64,000 nt of DNA from Halomonas beimenensis (GCF_002549795.1 NZ_CP021435.1:1984001-2048000); one strand, 5' to 3'; numbered from the stretch's first letter, positions 1 through 10,571 are shown. A program made the numbers and translations. The notes: generated by a model not told the origin, from the letters alone.

Positions 1-307
1 CCCGCGGCTTCACCACCCGGGCTTCGACTGCGGGCGACTCGGCCAGGACCTCGGCCGGCTCGACGACGCCCTGCGCCAGGCCGGCCTCGCCGGCCATGCC
101 GACCGCCATCACGGCATCCTCCCCATCTCGCCCCTGCTGGACTATCGCTTCTATCCGACCCAGCCCCGTCGACTCGCCTTCGCCCAGGGTGACGAGCATC
201 GCGTGTCGCTGGGCGGCCTGGCCCTCGTGCAGAAGCAGGTCAGTGCCAACCAGGAACGGGCCGCCGAGCTGCTGCTGCCCCACCATACCCGCTGCGAGCT
301 GACCTGA
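1..307 (+). CDS. C-terminal fragment of an unrecognised protein
   Basis: An open frame enters from the left edge and ends at TGA 305-307, giving about 101 C-terminal residues. Codon use is GC-rich like the neighbours and no stop interrupts it. The visible segment has ISPLLDYRFYPTQP and ends in HHTRCELT. I do not recognise a family, and no membrane segment or nucleotide-binding motif is visible. The start lies outside the window, so length and function cannot be judged. It converges on the minus-strand CoA-transferase genes across about 200 bp that hold a hairpin. Confidence 0.55.
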   Translation, partial: PRLHHPGFDCGRLGQDLGRLDDALRQAGLAGHADRHHGILPISPLLDYRFYPTQPRRLAFAQGDEHRVSLGGLALVQKQVSANQERAAELLLPHHTRCELT

Positions 308-450
308 TCTCCAGGCCCGGCTCGATCGGCCATCCACAGAATCTGTGGATAACGCTGTGCATCGCCCCGGCACAAGCGTCCACGGCCCCCATGACGCGGC
401 CAAGCCCCTCGGAATGATCAGTTTTTCGACAGCCCGCCGGTGCCGAAACG

Positions 451-482
451 ACGACGGCCCGGGCGCAGGCCCGGGCCGTCGT
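451..482 (-). terminator. Hairpin downstream of scoB
   Basis: A perfect 14-bp inverted repeat (ACGACGGCCCGGGC and its complement) surrounds a four-base loop. It lies between the ends of two convergent genes. There is no clear U tract on either strand, so termination is inferred from stem strength and position. Confidence 0.5.
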
Positions 483-505
483 GACGCGTCGCGACCGCTC
501 CTGCA

Positions 506-1168
506 TCAGTCGCCGAAGACCATCTCCGGCACATGCTCGGGAACGACCAGCTTGCCGGCGGTCTTCTCGACGATCTCCTCGACGGAGACCCCGGGGGCAC
601 GCTCCTTCAGCACGAAGGCGCCGTCCTCGATCTCCAGGTAGGCCAGGTCGGTGAGCACCCGGTTGATGCAGCCGGCGCCGGTCAGCGGCAGGGTGCACTG
701 TTCGAGCAGCTTGGATTCGCCGTGCTTGGAGGCGTGGGTCATGGTGCAGATGATGTTCTCGGCCCCGGCCACCAGGTCCATGGCGCCGCCCATGCCCTTG
801 ATCAGCTTGCCGGGAATCATCCAGGAGGCGATGTTGCCGTGCTGGTCGACCTCGAAGGCGCCGAGCACGGTCAGGTCCACATGGCCGCCACGGATCATGG
901 CGAAGGATTCCGCGGAGGAGAAGATCGCCGCGCCCGGACGGGCGGTGACGGTCTGCTTGCCGGCATTGATCATGTCCGGATCCACCTCTTCCTCGGTGGG
1001 GAAGCGGCCCATGCCCAGCAGGCCGTTCTCGGACTGCAGCATGACGTCGATGTCGTCCGGGACGTAGTTGGCCACCAGGGTGGGGATGCCGATGCCCAGG
1101 TTGACGTAGAAGCCGTCCTCGAGTTCGCGCGCCACGCGCATTGCCATCTGTTCGCGAGTCAGTGCCAT
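506..1168 (-). CDS. scoB: 3-oxoacid CoA-transferase subunit B
   Basis: Small (beta) subunit of a two-subunit family I CoA-transferase, about 220 residues, the usual size. It moves CoA between acyl-CoA and a 3-oxo acid such as acetoacetate. The SENG segment near residues 46-49 carries the catalytic glutamate (about E47) that forms the covalent CoA thioester. GIGIPTLVANYVP near residue 25 is typical of the family. The ATG at 1168 was chosen because AAGAGG precedes it and the product then begins MALTREQMA like relatives; an ATG at 1288 would add an atypical tail. It follows the subunit A gene after 222 bp, wide for a subunit pair, and is probably cotranscribed. The symbol could equally be atoA. 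Confidence 0.9.
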   Translation of the reverse strand: MALTREQMAMRVARELEDGFYVNLGIGIPTLVANYVPDDIDVMLQSENGLLGMGRFPTEEEVDPDMINAGKQTVTARPGAAIFSSAESFAMIRGGHVDLTVLGAFEVDQHGNIASWMIPGKLIKGMGGAMDLVAGAENIICTMTHASKHGESKLLEQCTLPLTGAGCINRVLTDLAYLEIEDGAFVLKERAPGVSVEEIVEKTAGKLVVPEHVPEMVFGD

Positions 1169-1390
1169 CGTTGATGCCTCTTGAATCTTGTAAGGGATAA
1201 GCGTCATCTTCGAGCGCAGTTCCCCGACCTCGGCCAGGATGAGCGCCGGGAACAAGCCGGAGCGAGGGGCTCTTGCCATGGAGGGCAAAAGTAGCGCCCA
1301 TGCATGGGTTTGCTGCGCCCTCGCGGTGGCCCGGCATTCCGGGGCTTGTCGCCGGAAAAGCTCATCTCTCGACGGGTCGTGAAAAGGCTC
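1169..1390. other. Spacer between CoA-transferase subunit genes
   Basis: This 222-bp gap separates two genes that usually overlap or nearly touch. It holds a perfect 12-bp palindrome (CCCATGCATGGG, 1297-1308) and several short GC-rich inverted segments, but no credible ORF. It may be an inserted intergenic repeat. Confidence 0.4.
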
Positions 1391-2092
1391 TTAGCCCTGG
1401 TGCACGGTGCGCTTCTCGATGCGCTTCTCGAAGCTGCCCTGGATGATGCGGTCCACGTAGATGCCCGGGGTGTGGATCTGGTCGGGCTTGAGCTCGCCGG
1501 GTTCCACGATCTCCTCCACCTCGACCACGGTGATCTTGCCGGCGGTCGCGGCCAGGGGGTTGAAGTTCTGGGCGGTGTCACGATAGACGACGTTGCCGTA
1601 GCGATCGGCCTTCCAGCCCTTGACGATGGCGAAGTCGCCCACCACGGATTCCTCGAGGATGTAGTGGCGGCCGTTGAACTCGCGCACCTCCTTGCCCTCG
1701 CCGATCGGCGTGCCGTACCCGGTGGCGGTATAGAAGGCGGGAATGCCGGCGCCGCCGGCGCGCATCTTCTCGGCCAGGGTGCCCTGGGGGGTCAGCACCA
1801 CCTCGATGTCGCCCTCCAGCATCTGCTGCTCGAACAGCGCGTTCTCGCCCACGTAGGAGGCGTGGATGGTCTTGATCTGGCGGTCCTCGAGCAGCAGGCC
1901 CAGACCGAAGCCGTCCACGCCACAGTTGTTGGAGTAGACGGTCAGGTCCGTGACGCCGCGACGCTTGATCTCGGCGATCAGGTTCTCGGGAATGCCGCAC
2001 AGCCCGAAGCCACCGGCGATCACGGTCATGCCGCTCTCGATACCGGCCATCGCTTCTTCGTAGGTGCCCACACGCTTGTCGAATCCGGCCAT
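1391..2092 (-). CDS. scoA: 3-oxoacid CoA-transferase subunit A
   Basis: Large (alpha) subunit, about 233 residues. The N-terminal [10 protein letters not shown] segment is the CoA-transferase family I glycine-rich signature. It pairs with the downstream subunit B to activate acetoacetate or a related 3-oxo acid at the expense of an acyl-CoA, probably succinyl-CoA. The start at 2092 (MAGFDKRVG) has GCGAGG about seven bases upstream; an in-frame ATG at 2107 has no better site. It is transcribed away from the LysR gene at 2228 through a short AT-rich divergent promoter region, which suggests LysR control. The symbol could also be atoD. Confidence 0.9.
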   Translation of the reverse strand: MAGFDKRVGTYEEAMAGIESGMTVIAGGFGLCGIPENLIAEIKRRGVTDLTVYSNNCGVDGFGLGLLLEDRQIKTIHASYVGENALFEQQMLEGDIEVVLTPQGTLAEKMRAGGAGIPAFYTATGYGTPIGEGKEVREFNGRHYILEESVVGDFAIVKGWKADRYGNVVYRDTAQNFNPLAATAGKITVVEVEEIVEPGELKPDQIHTPGIYVDRIIQGSFEKRIEKRTVHQG

Positions 2093-2107
2093 ATCGCTGC
2101 CTCGCAT

Positions 2108-2227
2108 GGTTGGAGATGGGATTGTTGTCGCCGTTACGGCAGTGTCGCGGGGGGCAATATATTTGTTAAGTTTGTTTTTTTTATGAATTGCTTTACTTTA
2201 TAAATAAATCCCTCCCGGGAGGTCGCC
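2108..2227. promoter_or_regulatory. AT-rich divergent promoter, scoA / lysR
   Basis: The 120 bp between divergent genes are strikingly AT-rich (2155-2212) against a GC-rich background. On the plus strand TTGTTT and TATAAA look like promoter boxes for the regulator. On the minus strand AATATAT could serve scoA. This is the usual place for a LysR-type operator, but no single T-N11-A site stands out. Confidence 0.5.
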
Positions 2228-3130
2228 ATGACCGTCAAGCAGCTGCGTGCCTTCCTCGCCGTGGCCCAGACCCTCAGCTTCACCCAGGCCTGCGAACGGC
2301 TGCATCTCTCCCAGCCGGCGCTCAGCCTGACCATCAAGGGACTGGAGGAATCGCTGGGGGGCCGCCTGTTGACGCGCAGCACCCGCAGCGTTCGTCTGAC
2401 CCCGGAGGGCGAGTCCCTGGTGCCCCTGGCCAAGCGCCTGCTGGCCGACTGGGACAACACCGAGGAACTGCTGCGCCAGCGCTTCACCCTGCGCCTGGGC
2501 CGCGTCGCCCTGGCCGCCATGCCCTCCTTCGCCGGCAACCAGCTACCCGCGGTGCTGATGGCCTTCCGGGCGCGCTACCCGCACATCAACGTCACGGTAC
2601 ACGACGTCATCAACGAGCAGGTCATCGACATGGTCCGCCAGGGCCGCGTGGAACTGGGCATCGCCTTCGAACCCGAGGCGGCGGAATCCCTGCACTTCGC
2701 GCCGCTGTTCGAGGATCGCTTCGTGGCCGTGGTGCCGGCGGCCTCGCCCCTGGCCGATCGGCCGGACATCGACTGGCCCACCCTGCTCAGGGCGGACTTC
2801 ATCACCCTGCAACGTCCCTCCATGGTGCGCCTGCTGCTGGAGCAGCAGCTGCAACGCCAGGGCATCGCGCTGCCCGTGGCCTTCGAGAGCCACCAGTTGG
2901 CCACGGTGGGCCGGATGGTCGCCGAGGGCCTGGGGGTGAGTGCCGTCCCCTCGCTGTGCATCGACCAGATGCACGAGCTGGGCGCACGCTGCCTCGCCCT
3001 CCATGCGCCGGTCATCCAGCGCGCCGTGGGGGTGCTCTCGCCGGGCCCGGGCAGCCTGTCGGTCGCCGCCCAGGCGCTGCGCGAGGTGCTTCAGGAGACG
3101 ATCACCACCCCGGTGCTAAGCTCGGAGTAG
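2228..3130 (+). CDS. LysR-family transcriptional regulator
   Basis: A 300-residue protein, standard LysR length. Residues 1-60 form the winged helix-turn-helix (TVKQLRAFLAVAQTLSF, then LHLSQPALSLTIKGLEE). The rest is a periplasmic-binding-protein-like effector domain. GGGAGG sits just before the ATG. It lies between the divergent CoA-transferase genes and the downstream acetoacetyl-CoA synthetase, so the natural inference is control of acetoacetate or ketone-body use. The inducer cannot be read from sequence. The aacS start follows 26 bp after its stop, so the two are probably cotranscribed. Confidence 0.88.
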   Translation: MTVKQLRAFLAVAQTLSFTQACERLHLSQPALSLTIKGLEESLGGRLLTRSTRSVRLTPEGESLVPLAKRLLADWDNTEELLRQRFTLRLGRVALAAMPSFAGNQLPAVLMAFRARYPHINVTVHDVINEQVIDMVRQGRVELGIAFEPEAAESLHFAPLFEDRFVAVVPAASPLADRPDIDWPTLLRADFITLQRPSMVRLLLEQQLQRQGIALPVAFESHQLATVGRMVAEGLGVSAVPSLCIDQMHELGARCLALHAPVIQRAVGVLSPGPGSLSVAAQALREVLQETITTPVLSSE

Positions 3131-3156
3131 GCGTTGCGGCAAGGGGAGGCAAGCCC

Positions 3157-5106
<1,950 letters not shown>

Positions 5107-5116
5107 CCCTCGTCCG

Positions 5117-5138
5117 GCCACGCCGTTAATGGCGTGGC
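5117..5138 (+). terminator. Weak hairpin after aacS
   Basis: GCCACGCC and GGCGTGGC form an 8-bp stem with a six-base loop just after the aacS stop. There is no U tract, so it may act only as an mRNA 3' stabiliser. Confidence 0.35.
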
Positions 5139-5200
5139 TGGGCACCCCCGCCGGGATCCATTAGCATTGTCGCTCATACCAAGGACGAAGGAGACCCGGC

Positions 5201-6070
5201 ATGTCCACGCTCAGGGGGATCGTCAGCCTGCTGCTGCTGACCCTCAACACCCTCTTCTGGGCGGTGCCGCTGATCGCGCTCACCCTGCTCAAGCTGGTGA
5301 CCCCGGGACGCCCCCTGCGTCGCCGCGTGCTCGGCGGCCTCAACGCCGTGGCCCTGGGCTGGATCGACGTCAACCTGTGGTGGATCCGCCGCTGGCTGCG
5401 CCCCGACCTGCGACAGGAGCTCCCCGCAGGGCTGACCCCGGACGACTGGTGGCTGGTGATCGCCAACCACCGCAGCTGGACCGACATCTTCGTGCTCTTC
5501 CTGGCCCTGCACCGCCGCCTGCCCATGCCGCACTTCTTCGTCAAGCGTCAGCTGATCTGGATCCCCGTGGTCGGCCTGGCCTTCTGGGCCATGGAGTTTC
5601 CGATGCTGCGCCGCTTGACCCGGGAACAACGGGAACGACATCCCCACCTGGCCCGACGCGACCGGGAGGCCACCGAGCGCATGTGCCGACATGCCCGAGA
5701 GCGCCCCATCGCCATCTACAACTTCGTCGAAGGCACCCGCTTCACCCCGGCCAAGCACCTCGCCCGTCAGAGCCCCTACCGCCACCTGCTGCCGCCCCGG
5801 GCCGGCGGCATCGCCCAGGTGATGGGGCTGCTGGGCGACCGCCTCGGGGGGATCCTGGACGTGACGATCCGCTACGAGCGCCCCGAGCCACGCTTCTGGG
5901 ACTTCCTCTGCGGCCGCGAGGGCGCCATCCACCTGAGCGCTCGATCCCTCGCGGTTCCCGCCTGGATGACCGACGGCGACTACCACCAAGACCCGGACTA
6001 CAAGGAACGCTTCCATTCATGGCTCAACGCCCTCTGGCAGGCGAAGGACGCCACCCTCGACTCGCTCTGA
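5201..6070 (+). CDS. YihG-like 1-acylglycerol-3-phosphate acyltransferase
   Basis: A 289-residue PlsC-superfamily acyltransferase. Residues 8-35 are a hydrophobic N-terminal anchor. The HX4D catalytic motif is NHRSWTD (H90 and D95). The acyl-acceptor block FVEGTRF follows near residues 175-181. The overall form matches the E. coli YihG type, which acylates lysophosphatidate at the inner membrane. GGAGACC precedes the ATG. Its last 52 bp overlap the next gene in another frame, which implies coupled expression with the envelope genes downstream. Substrate and acyl preference are not visible. Confidence 0.85.
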   Translation: MSTLRGIVSLLLLTLNTLFWAVPLIALTLLKLVTPGRPLRRRVLGGLNAVALGWIDVNLWWIRRWLRPDLRQELPAGLTPDDWWLVIANHRSWTDIFVLFLALHRRLPMPHFFVKRQLIWIPVVGLAFWAMEFPMLRRLTREQRERHPHLARRDREATERMCRHARERPIAIYNFVEGTRFTPAKHLARQSPYRHLLPPRAGGIAQVMGLLGDRLGGILDVTIRYERPEPRFWDFLCGREGAIHLSARSLAVPAWMTDGDYHQDPDYKERFHSWLNALWQAKDATLDSL

Positions 6071-6930
6071 TCCTGCTGCTGGTCCTCTGGCTGTCGGGCT
6101 GCGCCGGGGGCACGACCGGCTGGCAGGCCCCTCCCCTGGCCGGCAACTGGGTGACCATCCAGCGGGGCGACACCCTGGGGGAGATCGCCCGCCGGGCCGA
6201 CGTCCCGCTGGTTCGCCTGCAACGCTTCAACCCGGGAGTCGATGCGCGCCGCCTGGCCGTGGGCCAACGCATCCTCGTGCCCACCCGGCGCGAGCGAGCG
6301 CCTGCCGGCGGCCCCTACCGCTATCAGGTCCGCCCCGGGGACACCTATTCCGCCATCGCCCGCCGTTTCGGCAGCACCCCGCAACGGCTGGCCTCGGCCA
6401 ACCCGGGAGTGCCCGCCACCGGCCTGCGGGTCGGCCAGCTGGTAAAGGTGCCCCTGGACGGCGGCAGTCGCCGTTCGCCCTCCTCCCGCGGCGACGATGC
6501 GGCTGCGACCGCCGCGACGCCGCGCCGGTTGCCGGATCCCGGCCCGGTGCCGGACGCGGCCCGCGGCTGGCCCTGGCCGCTGGAGGACTACCGGATCGTG
6601 CGCGCCTTCGGCCAGGACGACCGGGGCACCCTGCAGCCCATGCTGCTGGCCACCCCCGAGCCGGCTCGGGCCAAGGCGGTGGCCGACGGCGAGGTCCGCT
6701 TCGCCGACAGCATGCGCCAGCTCGGCCGGGTGGTCATCGTCCACCATCCGGACAACCTGCAGAGCGTCTATGCGCTGTGCCACCGACTGCTCGTCGACCG
6801 CGGTACCCGCGTGAGTCGCGGCACGCCCCTGTGCGAGGTGGGCCGGCACGCGGCCACCGGCCGGCATGACCTGCTGTTCGACATGCGCCATGGGGGCAAG
6901 CCCATCGATCCCGCCCGGGTGCTGCGCTGA
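6019..6930 (+). CDS. LysM lipoprotein with degenerate LytM (M23) domain, NlpD/EnvC-like
   Basis: A 303-residue putative lipoprotein. Residues 15-28 are a signal ending in lipobox LSGC (Cys28). Two LysM peptidoglycan-binding domains follow (about 44-88 and 100-143), then a low-complexity linker, then a C-terminal LytM/M23-like fold. The zinc-ligand motifs of active M23 peptidases are not conserved: the usual HLHFE block reads HDLLFD. It is therefore probably a non-catalytic activator of a cell-wall amidase, as known for NlpD and EnvC, rather than a hydrolase. The ATG at 6019 has AAGGAA upstream and overlaps the acyltransferase gene by 52 bp. Confidence 0.8.
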   Translation: MAQRPLAGEGRHPRLALILLLVLWLSGCAGGTTGWQAPPLAGNWVTIQRGDTLGEIARRADVPLVRLQRFNPGVDARRLAVGQRILVPTRRERAPAGGPYRYQVRPGDTYSAIARRFGSTPQRLASANPGVPATGLRVGQLVKVPLDGGSRRSPSSRGDDAAATAATPRRLPDPGPVPDAARGWPWPLEDYRIVRAFGQDDRGTLQPMLLATPEPARAKAVADGEVRFADSMRQLGRVVIVHHPDNLQSVYALCHRLLVDRGTRVSRGTPLCEVGRHAATGRHDLLFDMRHGGKPIDPARVLR

Positions 6931-7038
6931 TGCCCGGTCATCCTCCCGTCATCCGATCGTCGCCATGCCGTCATTCCGCCGCGGCATCGTCGGGATGGAG
7001 GGCGGCCATCCCGGCCTGCCGACGGCAAGAGGACGGAC

Positions 7039-8196
7039 ATGCGCATCTGCCTGGTCAGCGAAACCTGGTCCCCCGACATCAACGGTGTCGCCCATACGCT
7101 GGGGCGACTCAGCGAGGAGCTTCGGCAGCAGGGCCATGATCTCCAGCTGGTTCGTCCCCGGCCGGCCGGGGGACGCCATCGCGCCACGGGCATGAGCGCC
7201 GAATTGCAGGTTCCCGGCTTCGCCCTGCCGGGATACCGGGAAGTGCGCCTGGGGCTTCCGGCGGCCCGGCGCATCCGTCGCCTCTGGGAGGCCGAGCGTC
7301 CCGACGCGGTCTATGTCGCCACCGAGGGCCCCCTGGGCTGGTCGGCGCTGGCAGAGGCGCAACGCCTGCGGGTGCCCGTGGTCGGGGGATGGCACACCAA
7401 CTTCGACCACTACTGCCGGGACTATGGCGTCGCCTGGCTCCGCCCCCTGGTGCTCCGCCGCCTGCGTGTCTTCCACAACCGTTGCGGTGCCACCCTCGTG
7501 CCGACCCGGGCCCAGGCCGAGGCACTCGCCGCCCGTGGGTTCGAGCGGGTGCGGGTGATGGCCCGGGGCATCGAGGGCGAGCGCTTCTCCCCGGCACACC
7601 GGGACCCGGCCCTGCGGGCGGCCTGGGGCAGCGATGCCCACCGCCCCGTCGCCCTCTACGTGGGGCGCCTGGCGGTGGAGAAGAACCTCGACCTGCTGCG
7701 CGACACCTTCGCCGCCATGCTCGAGGCACGCCCGGACATGTCCCTGGTGGTGGTGGGCGACGGCCCGGGACGGGCCGGCCTCGAGAAGGCCCTGCCCCAG
7801 GCCCGCTTCACCGGTTTCGTACCGCCGGAGGCGCTGGCCCGGCACTATGCCAGCGCCGACCTGTTCATCTTCCCGTCGATCTCCGAGACCTGGGGCAACG
7901 TGGTCCTCGAGGCCATGGCCAGCGGACTGGCCGTGGTGGCCTTCCGGCATGCCGCCGGCGCCGAGCTGATCGACGACGACGTCAACGGCGTCAGCCGCGC
8001 CGTCGGGGACGAGACGGGCTTCCGCGAAGCCGCCGTGGCCCTGTGCCAGCAGCCTGCCCGCTATGCCCGGCTGGGCCGCGCCGCCAGGGAACGCGCGCTG
8101 CACTGCCGCTGGCCCGCCATCGCCGACGATTTCCTCGCCGCCCTGCACCTCGCCCGGGAGATGTCCGATGAAACCTCGCGCCCCTGCCGTGTTTGA
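7039..8196 (+). CDS. GT4-family glycosyltransferase
   Basis: A 385-residue GT-B glycosyltransferase. The N-terminus (RICLVSETWSPDINGVAHTL) matches the mannosyl- and glucosyl-transferase branch that includes MgtA-, SqdX- and Agt-like enzymes. The C-terminal donor-site EX7E motif is E283-TWGNVVL-E291. No transmembrane segment is visible, so it probably works at the inner face of the membrane. It overlaps the PAP2 phosphatase gene by 29 bp and follows an acyltransferase, which points to glycolipid or lipid-linked sugar synthesis. Donor and acceptor are unknown. The ATG is preceded by GAGGACGG. Confidence 0.82.
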   Translation: MRICLVSETWSPDINGVAHTLGRLSEELRQQGHDLQLVRPRPAGGRHRATGMSAELQVPGFALPGYREVRLGLPAARRIRRLWEAERPDAVYVATEGPLGWSALAEAQRLRVPVVGGWHTNFDHYCRDYGVAWLRPLVLRRLRVFHNRCGATLVPTRAQAEALAARGFERVRVMARGIEGERFSPAHRDPALRAAWGSDAHRPVALYVGRLAVEKNLDLLRDTFAAMLEARPDMSLVVVGDGPGRAGLEKALPQARFTGFVPPEALARHYASADLFIFPSISETWGNVVLEAMASGLAVVAFRHAAGAELIDDDVNGVSRAVGDETGFREAAVALCQQPARYARLGRAARERALHCRWPAIADDFLAALHLAREMSDETSRPCRV

Positions 8197-8707
8197 ACGG
8201 CTCGACCTGCTGGAATGGCCGTACTGCCAGAGACTGGCCGCCTTCAGCATTCACCGCCCCTGGCTGGCCACGCTGCGACTGGCCAGCAAGGCCGGCGACT
8301 GGCCGATCTGGGTGGCCCTCATCCTCGCCCAGCCCGGTCTGCACGACTCCGGCGGCTGGCACCTGGCCGCGCATTATGGCCTCACGGCCCTGGTGGCGAT
8401 CGCCTTCTACCGCCTGGTGAAGACGCGGCTGTGTCGCGAACGGCCCTTCATCACCTTCTCCGGCATCGCCTGCCGGGAGCCCGCCCGGGATCGCTACAGC
8501 TTTCCCAGCGGCCACACCATGCATGCGGTGATGTTCGCCACCCTGGTGGCGGCCCACACGCCCTGGCTGCTGCCCTGGCTGCTCCCGGTGGTCGCGCTGA
8601 TCGCCGTGTCACGGGTCGGCCTGGGGCTGCACTACATCAGCGACGTCCTCGCCGGCGCCGCCATCGGCTACGGCATTGCGCTGACGAGCCTGCCGCTGGC
8701 GGGATGA
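8168..8707 (+). CDS. PAP2-family membrane phosphatase
   Basis: A 179-residue integral membrane phosphatase with the full PAP2 signature: K85-X6-R92-P93, PSGH (113-116), and R149-X5-H155-X3-D159. Several hydrophobic helices surround these. The family removes phosphate from lipid phosphates such as phosphatidate, PG-phosphate or undecaprenyl pyrophosphate. The ATG at 8168 has GGGAG at good spacing and lies inside the 3' end of the glycosyltransferase gene, so translation is probably coupled. An upstream ATG at 8063 would add an atypical tail. The substrate is not determined. Confidence 0.85.
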   Translation: MKPRAPAVFERLDLLEWPYCQRLAAFSIHRPWLATLRLASKAGDWPIWVALILAQPGLHDSGGWHLAAHYGLTALVAIAFYRLVKTRLCRERPFITFSGIACREPARDRYSFPSGHTMHAVMFATLVAAHTPWLLPWLLPVVALIAVSRVGLGLHYISDVLAGAAIGYGIALTSLPLAG

Positions 8708-8731
8708 CCGCGTCCCTGGCAAGCTCGGCGC

Positions 8732-9334
8732 ATGACATCGACCACTCCCGACGGCGAGCGTCTGCTGACGTCGCCCTGCCTGATCCGTTTCCCGCGGCTG
8801 CTCGGCGATGAGGCCGACGGGGCCCTGGCCCGCCTGGACCGGGAACTGGACTGGCAACGCCCGAGCCTGCGGCTCTTCGGTCGCGACCACCCCATCCCCC
8901 GCCGACAGGTCTGGATGGGCGATGCCGCCTACCGCTATTCCGGGCGAGATTTCGCGCCGACGCCCTGGCACCCCGTCGTACGGACCATCCACGAGGCCGT
9001 GGTGGCCCGCCTGGCGGCCGCCGGCGTCGCCGCCCGCTTCAACAGCGTGCTGCTCAATCGCTACGACGGCGGGACGGATCGGATGGGCTGGCACTGCGAC
9101 GACGAACCGGAACTCGGCGAGGCACCGCTGATCGCCGCCGTCAGCCTGGGAACCGAACGCCCCCTGCGCTTTCGCTGGAAGGACCGCCGCGCCCCGGCCT
9201 TCAACGTCGCCCTGCCCCACGACAGCCTGCTGCTGATGGGCGCCGGGACCCAGGACGCGCTGGAGCATGCCCTGCTGCCGCGCCGCCTCGAGGGCCTGCG
9301 TCTCAGCCTCACCTTCCGCTGGGTGCATCCCTGA
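8732..9334 (+). CDS. AlkB-like 2-oxoglutarate/Fe(II) dioxygenase
   Basis: A 200-residue dioxygenase close to AlkB2/ALKBH2-type repair enzymes, which oxidatively remove small alkyl groups from DNA or RNA bases. The iron triad is H121-x-D123 (WHCDDE) and H179 (EHALLP). The 2-oxoglutarate-binding arginines lie in RLSLTFR at the C-terminus. NSVLLNRYDGGTDRMGWH is a strong family signature. It starts 24 bp after the PAP2 gene and may be cotranscribed, though its function is unrelated. No Ada-box operator was identified. Confidence 0.88.
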   Translation: MTSTTPDGERLLTSPCLIRFPRLLGDEADGALARLDRELDWQRPSLRLFGRDHPIPRRQVWMGDAAYRYSGRDFAPTPWHPVVRTIHEAVVARLAAAGVAARFNSVLLNRYDGGTDRMGWHCDDEPELGEAPLIAAVSLGTERPLRFRWKDRRAPAFNVALPHDSLLLMGAGTQDALEHALLPRRLEGLRLSLTFRWVHP

Positions 9335-9339
9335 ATGAG

Positions 9340-9373
9340 GAAGGCGACCACCCCTCGCGGGATGATCGCCTTC
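9340..9373. terminator. Bidirectional hairpin between alkB-like gene and gcvT
   Basis: GAAGGCGA and TCGCCTTC form 8-bp arms around an 18-base internal region. They lie between convergent stop codons 64 bp apart, so the hairpin probably ends transcription from both sides. Confidence 0.5.
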
Positions 9374-9398
9374 GAGACCGAAAGATAACGGTATAAGA

Positions 9399-10508
9399 TC
9401 AGCCGCGATAATACCCCGGCGTGACGAAGGGCATCTTGCTGACGGTCATCGGCAGGCGCTTGCCGCGCACCTCGGCATAGACGGTAGTGCCGACCTCGGC
9501 CTGGTCGATGGTCACGTAGCCCATGGCCACCGGCTTGCCGACGGTGGGGCCGAACCCGCCGGAGGTCACGATGCCCACCGGATTGCCCTCGGCGTCGACG
9601 AGCTCGGCGCCCTCACGGACCGGCGCCCGCCCCTCGCCCAGCAGGCCGACCCGCTTGCGGCGGTGATCCTTCTCGGCGACCTGATGAAGGATCAGGTCGG
9701 CGCCCGGGAAGCCACCGGCACGCTCGCCGCCACGACGGCGCGGCTTGCCGATGGCCCAGATCAGGCCGCCTTCCACGGGCGTGGTGCCGGTGTCGATGTC
9801 GTGGCCGTAGAGGCAGAGGCCGGCCTCGAGGCGAAGCGAGTCCCGAGCCCCCAGACCGATGGGTTCGACCTCCTGCTCGGCGAGCAGGCGACGGGCCAGG
9901 GCCTCGGTCTGCTCGGCGGACACCGAGATCTCGAAGCCATCCTCGCCCGTATAGCCGCTGCGGCTGATCCACACGGGAATGCCGTCGATCTCGAAACGGC
10001 CGTGCTGCATGAAGACCATGTCGCAGGCCTCGGGGCAGAGGCGCCCCATGACCGCCGCGGCCTGGGGGCCCTGCAGGGCCAGCAGGCCGCGATCCAGCAC
10101 CTCGACTTCATGACGAGGCAGCCCCCGGCGCAGGTGGGCGATATCCTGCTCCTTGCAGGCCGCATTGACCACGAGGTAGAGGTGATCGCCGGCGTTGACG
10201 ATCATCAGGTCATCGAGGATCCCGCCTTCCTCGCTGGTGAACAGGCCATAACGCTGCATGCCCTCGCCCAGCCCCACCAGATCGGCGGGGACCAGGGTCT
10301 CCAGGGCCTCGGCGACCTTGTCGCCGCGCAGCAGGACCTGTCCCATGTGCGAGACATCGAACAGGCCACAGGCCTCGCGGGTGTGCTCGTGTTCCTTCTT
10401 GACGCCCAGCGGGTACTGCACCGGCATGCTGTAGCCGGCGAAAGGCACCATCTTGGCGCCGAGTTCCACGTGCAGGTCATGAAGCGGGGTCTTGCGTTGT
10501 TCGGTCAT
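9399..10508 (-). CDS. gcvT: Aminomethyltransferase (glycine cleavage T protein)
   Basis: A 369-residue T protein. It takes the aminomethyl group from lipoyl-H protein and, with tetrahydrofolate, releases ammonia and 5,10-methylene-THF. Family landmarks are FAGYSMPVQY near residue 23, LFDVSHMGQ near residue 49, RSGYTGEDGFEI near residue 180, and a C-terminal FGPTVGKPVAMGYV. It lies on the minus strand after the AGCS symporter, divergent from gcvH and gcvP, which is unusual beside the common gcvTHP order. The ribosome site is weak (AAGGG about 12 bases upstream). Together with gcvH and gcvP here, only the shared L protein is missing from the complex. Confidence 0.95.
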   Translation of the reverse strand: MTEQRKTPLHDLHVELGAKMVPFAGYSMPVQYPLGVKKEHEHTREACGLFDVSHMGQVLLRGDKVAEALETLVPADLVGLGEGMQRYGLFTSEEGGILDDLMIVNAGDHLYLVVNAACKEQDIAHLRRGLPRHEVEVLDRGLLALQGPQAAAVMGRLCPEACDMVFMQHGRFEIDGIPVWISRSGYTGEDGFEISVSAEQTEALARRLLAEQEVEPIGLGARDSLRLEAGLCLYGHDIDTGTTPVEGGLIWAIGKPRRRGGERAGGFPGADLILHQVAEKDHRRKRVGLLGEGRAPVREGAELVDAEGNPVGIVTSGGFGPTVGKPVAMGYVTIDQAEVGTTVYAEVRGKRLPMTVSKMPFVTPGYYRG

Positions 10509-10571
10509 CGGTTCGTATCACCCTTGCCATGAGATGGGCGGAGGCGGCCGGGTCGCCGGCCACCCGACCGC

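Noticed and set aside
1243-1258. CCGGGAACAAGCCGG shared with about 46320-46334
   Set aside because: The exact match is only about 15 bp with no similarity in the flanks, so in GC-rich DNA it may be chance. Genome-wide counting would be needed.
2188-3156. N-terminal extension of AacS through the LysR gene
   Set aside because: The same frame is open, but the LysR protein is real in another frame and a strong ribosome site precedes the aacS ATG at 3157.
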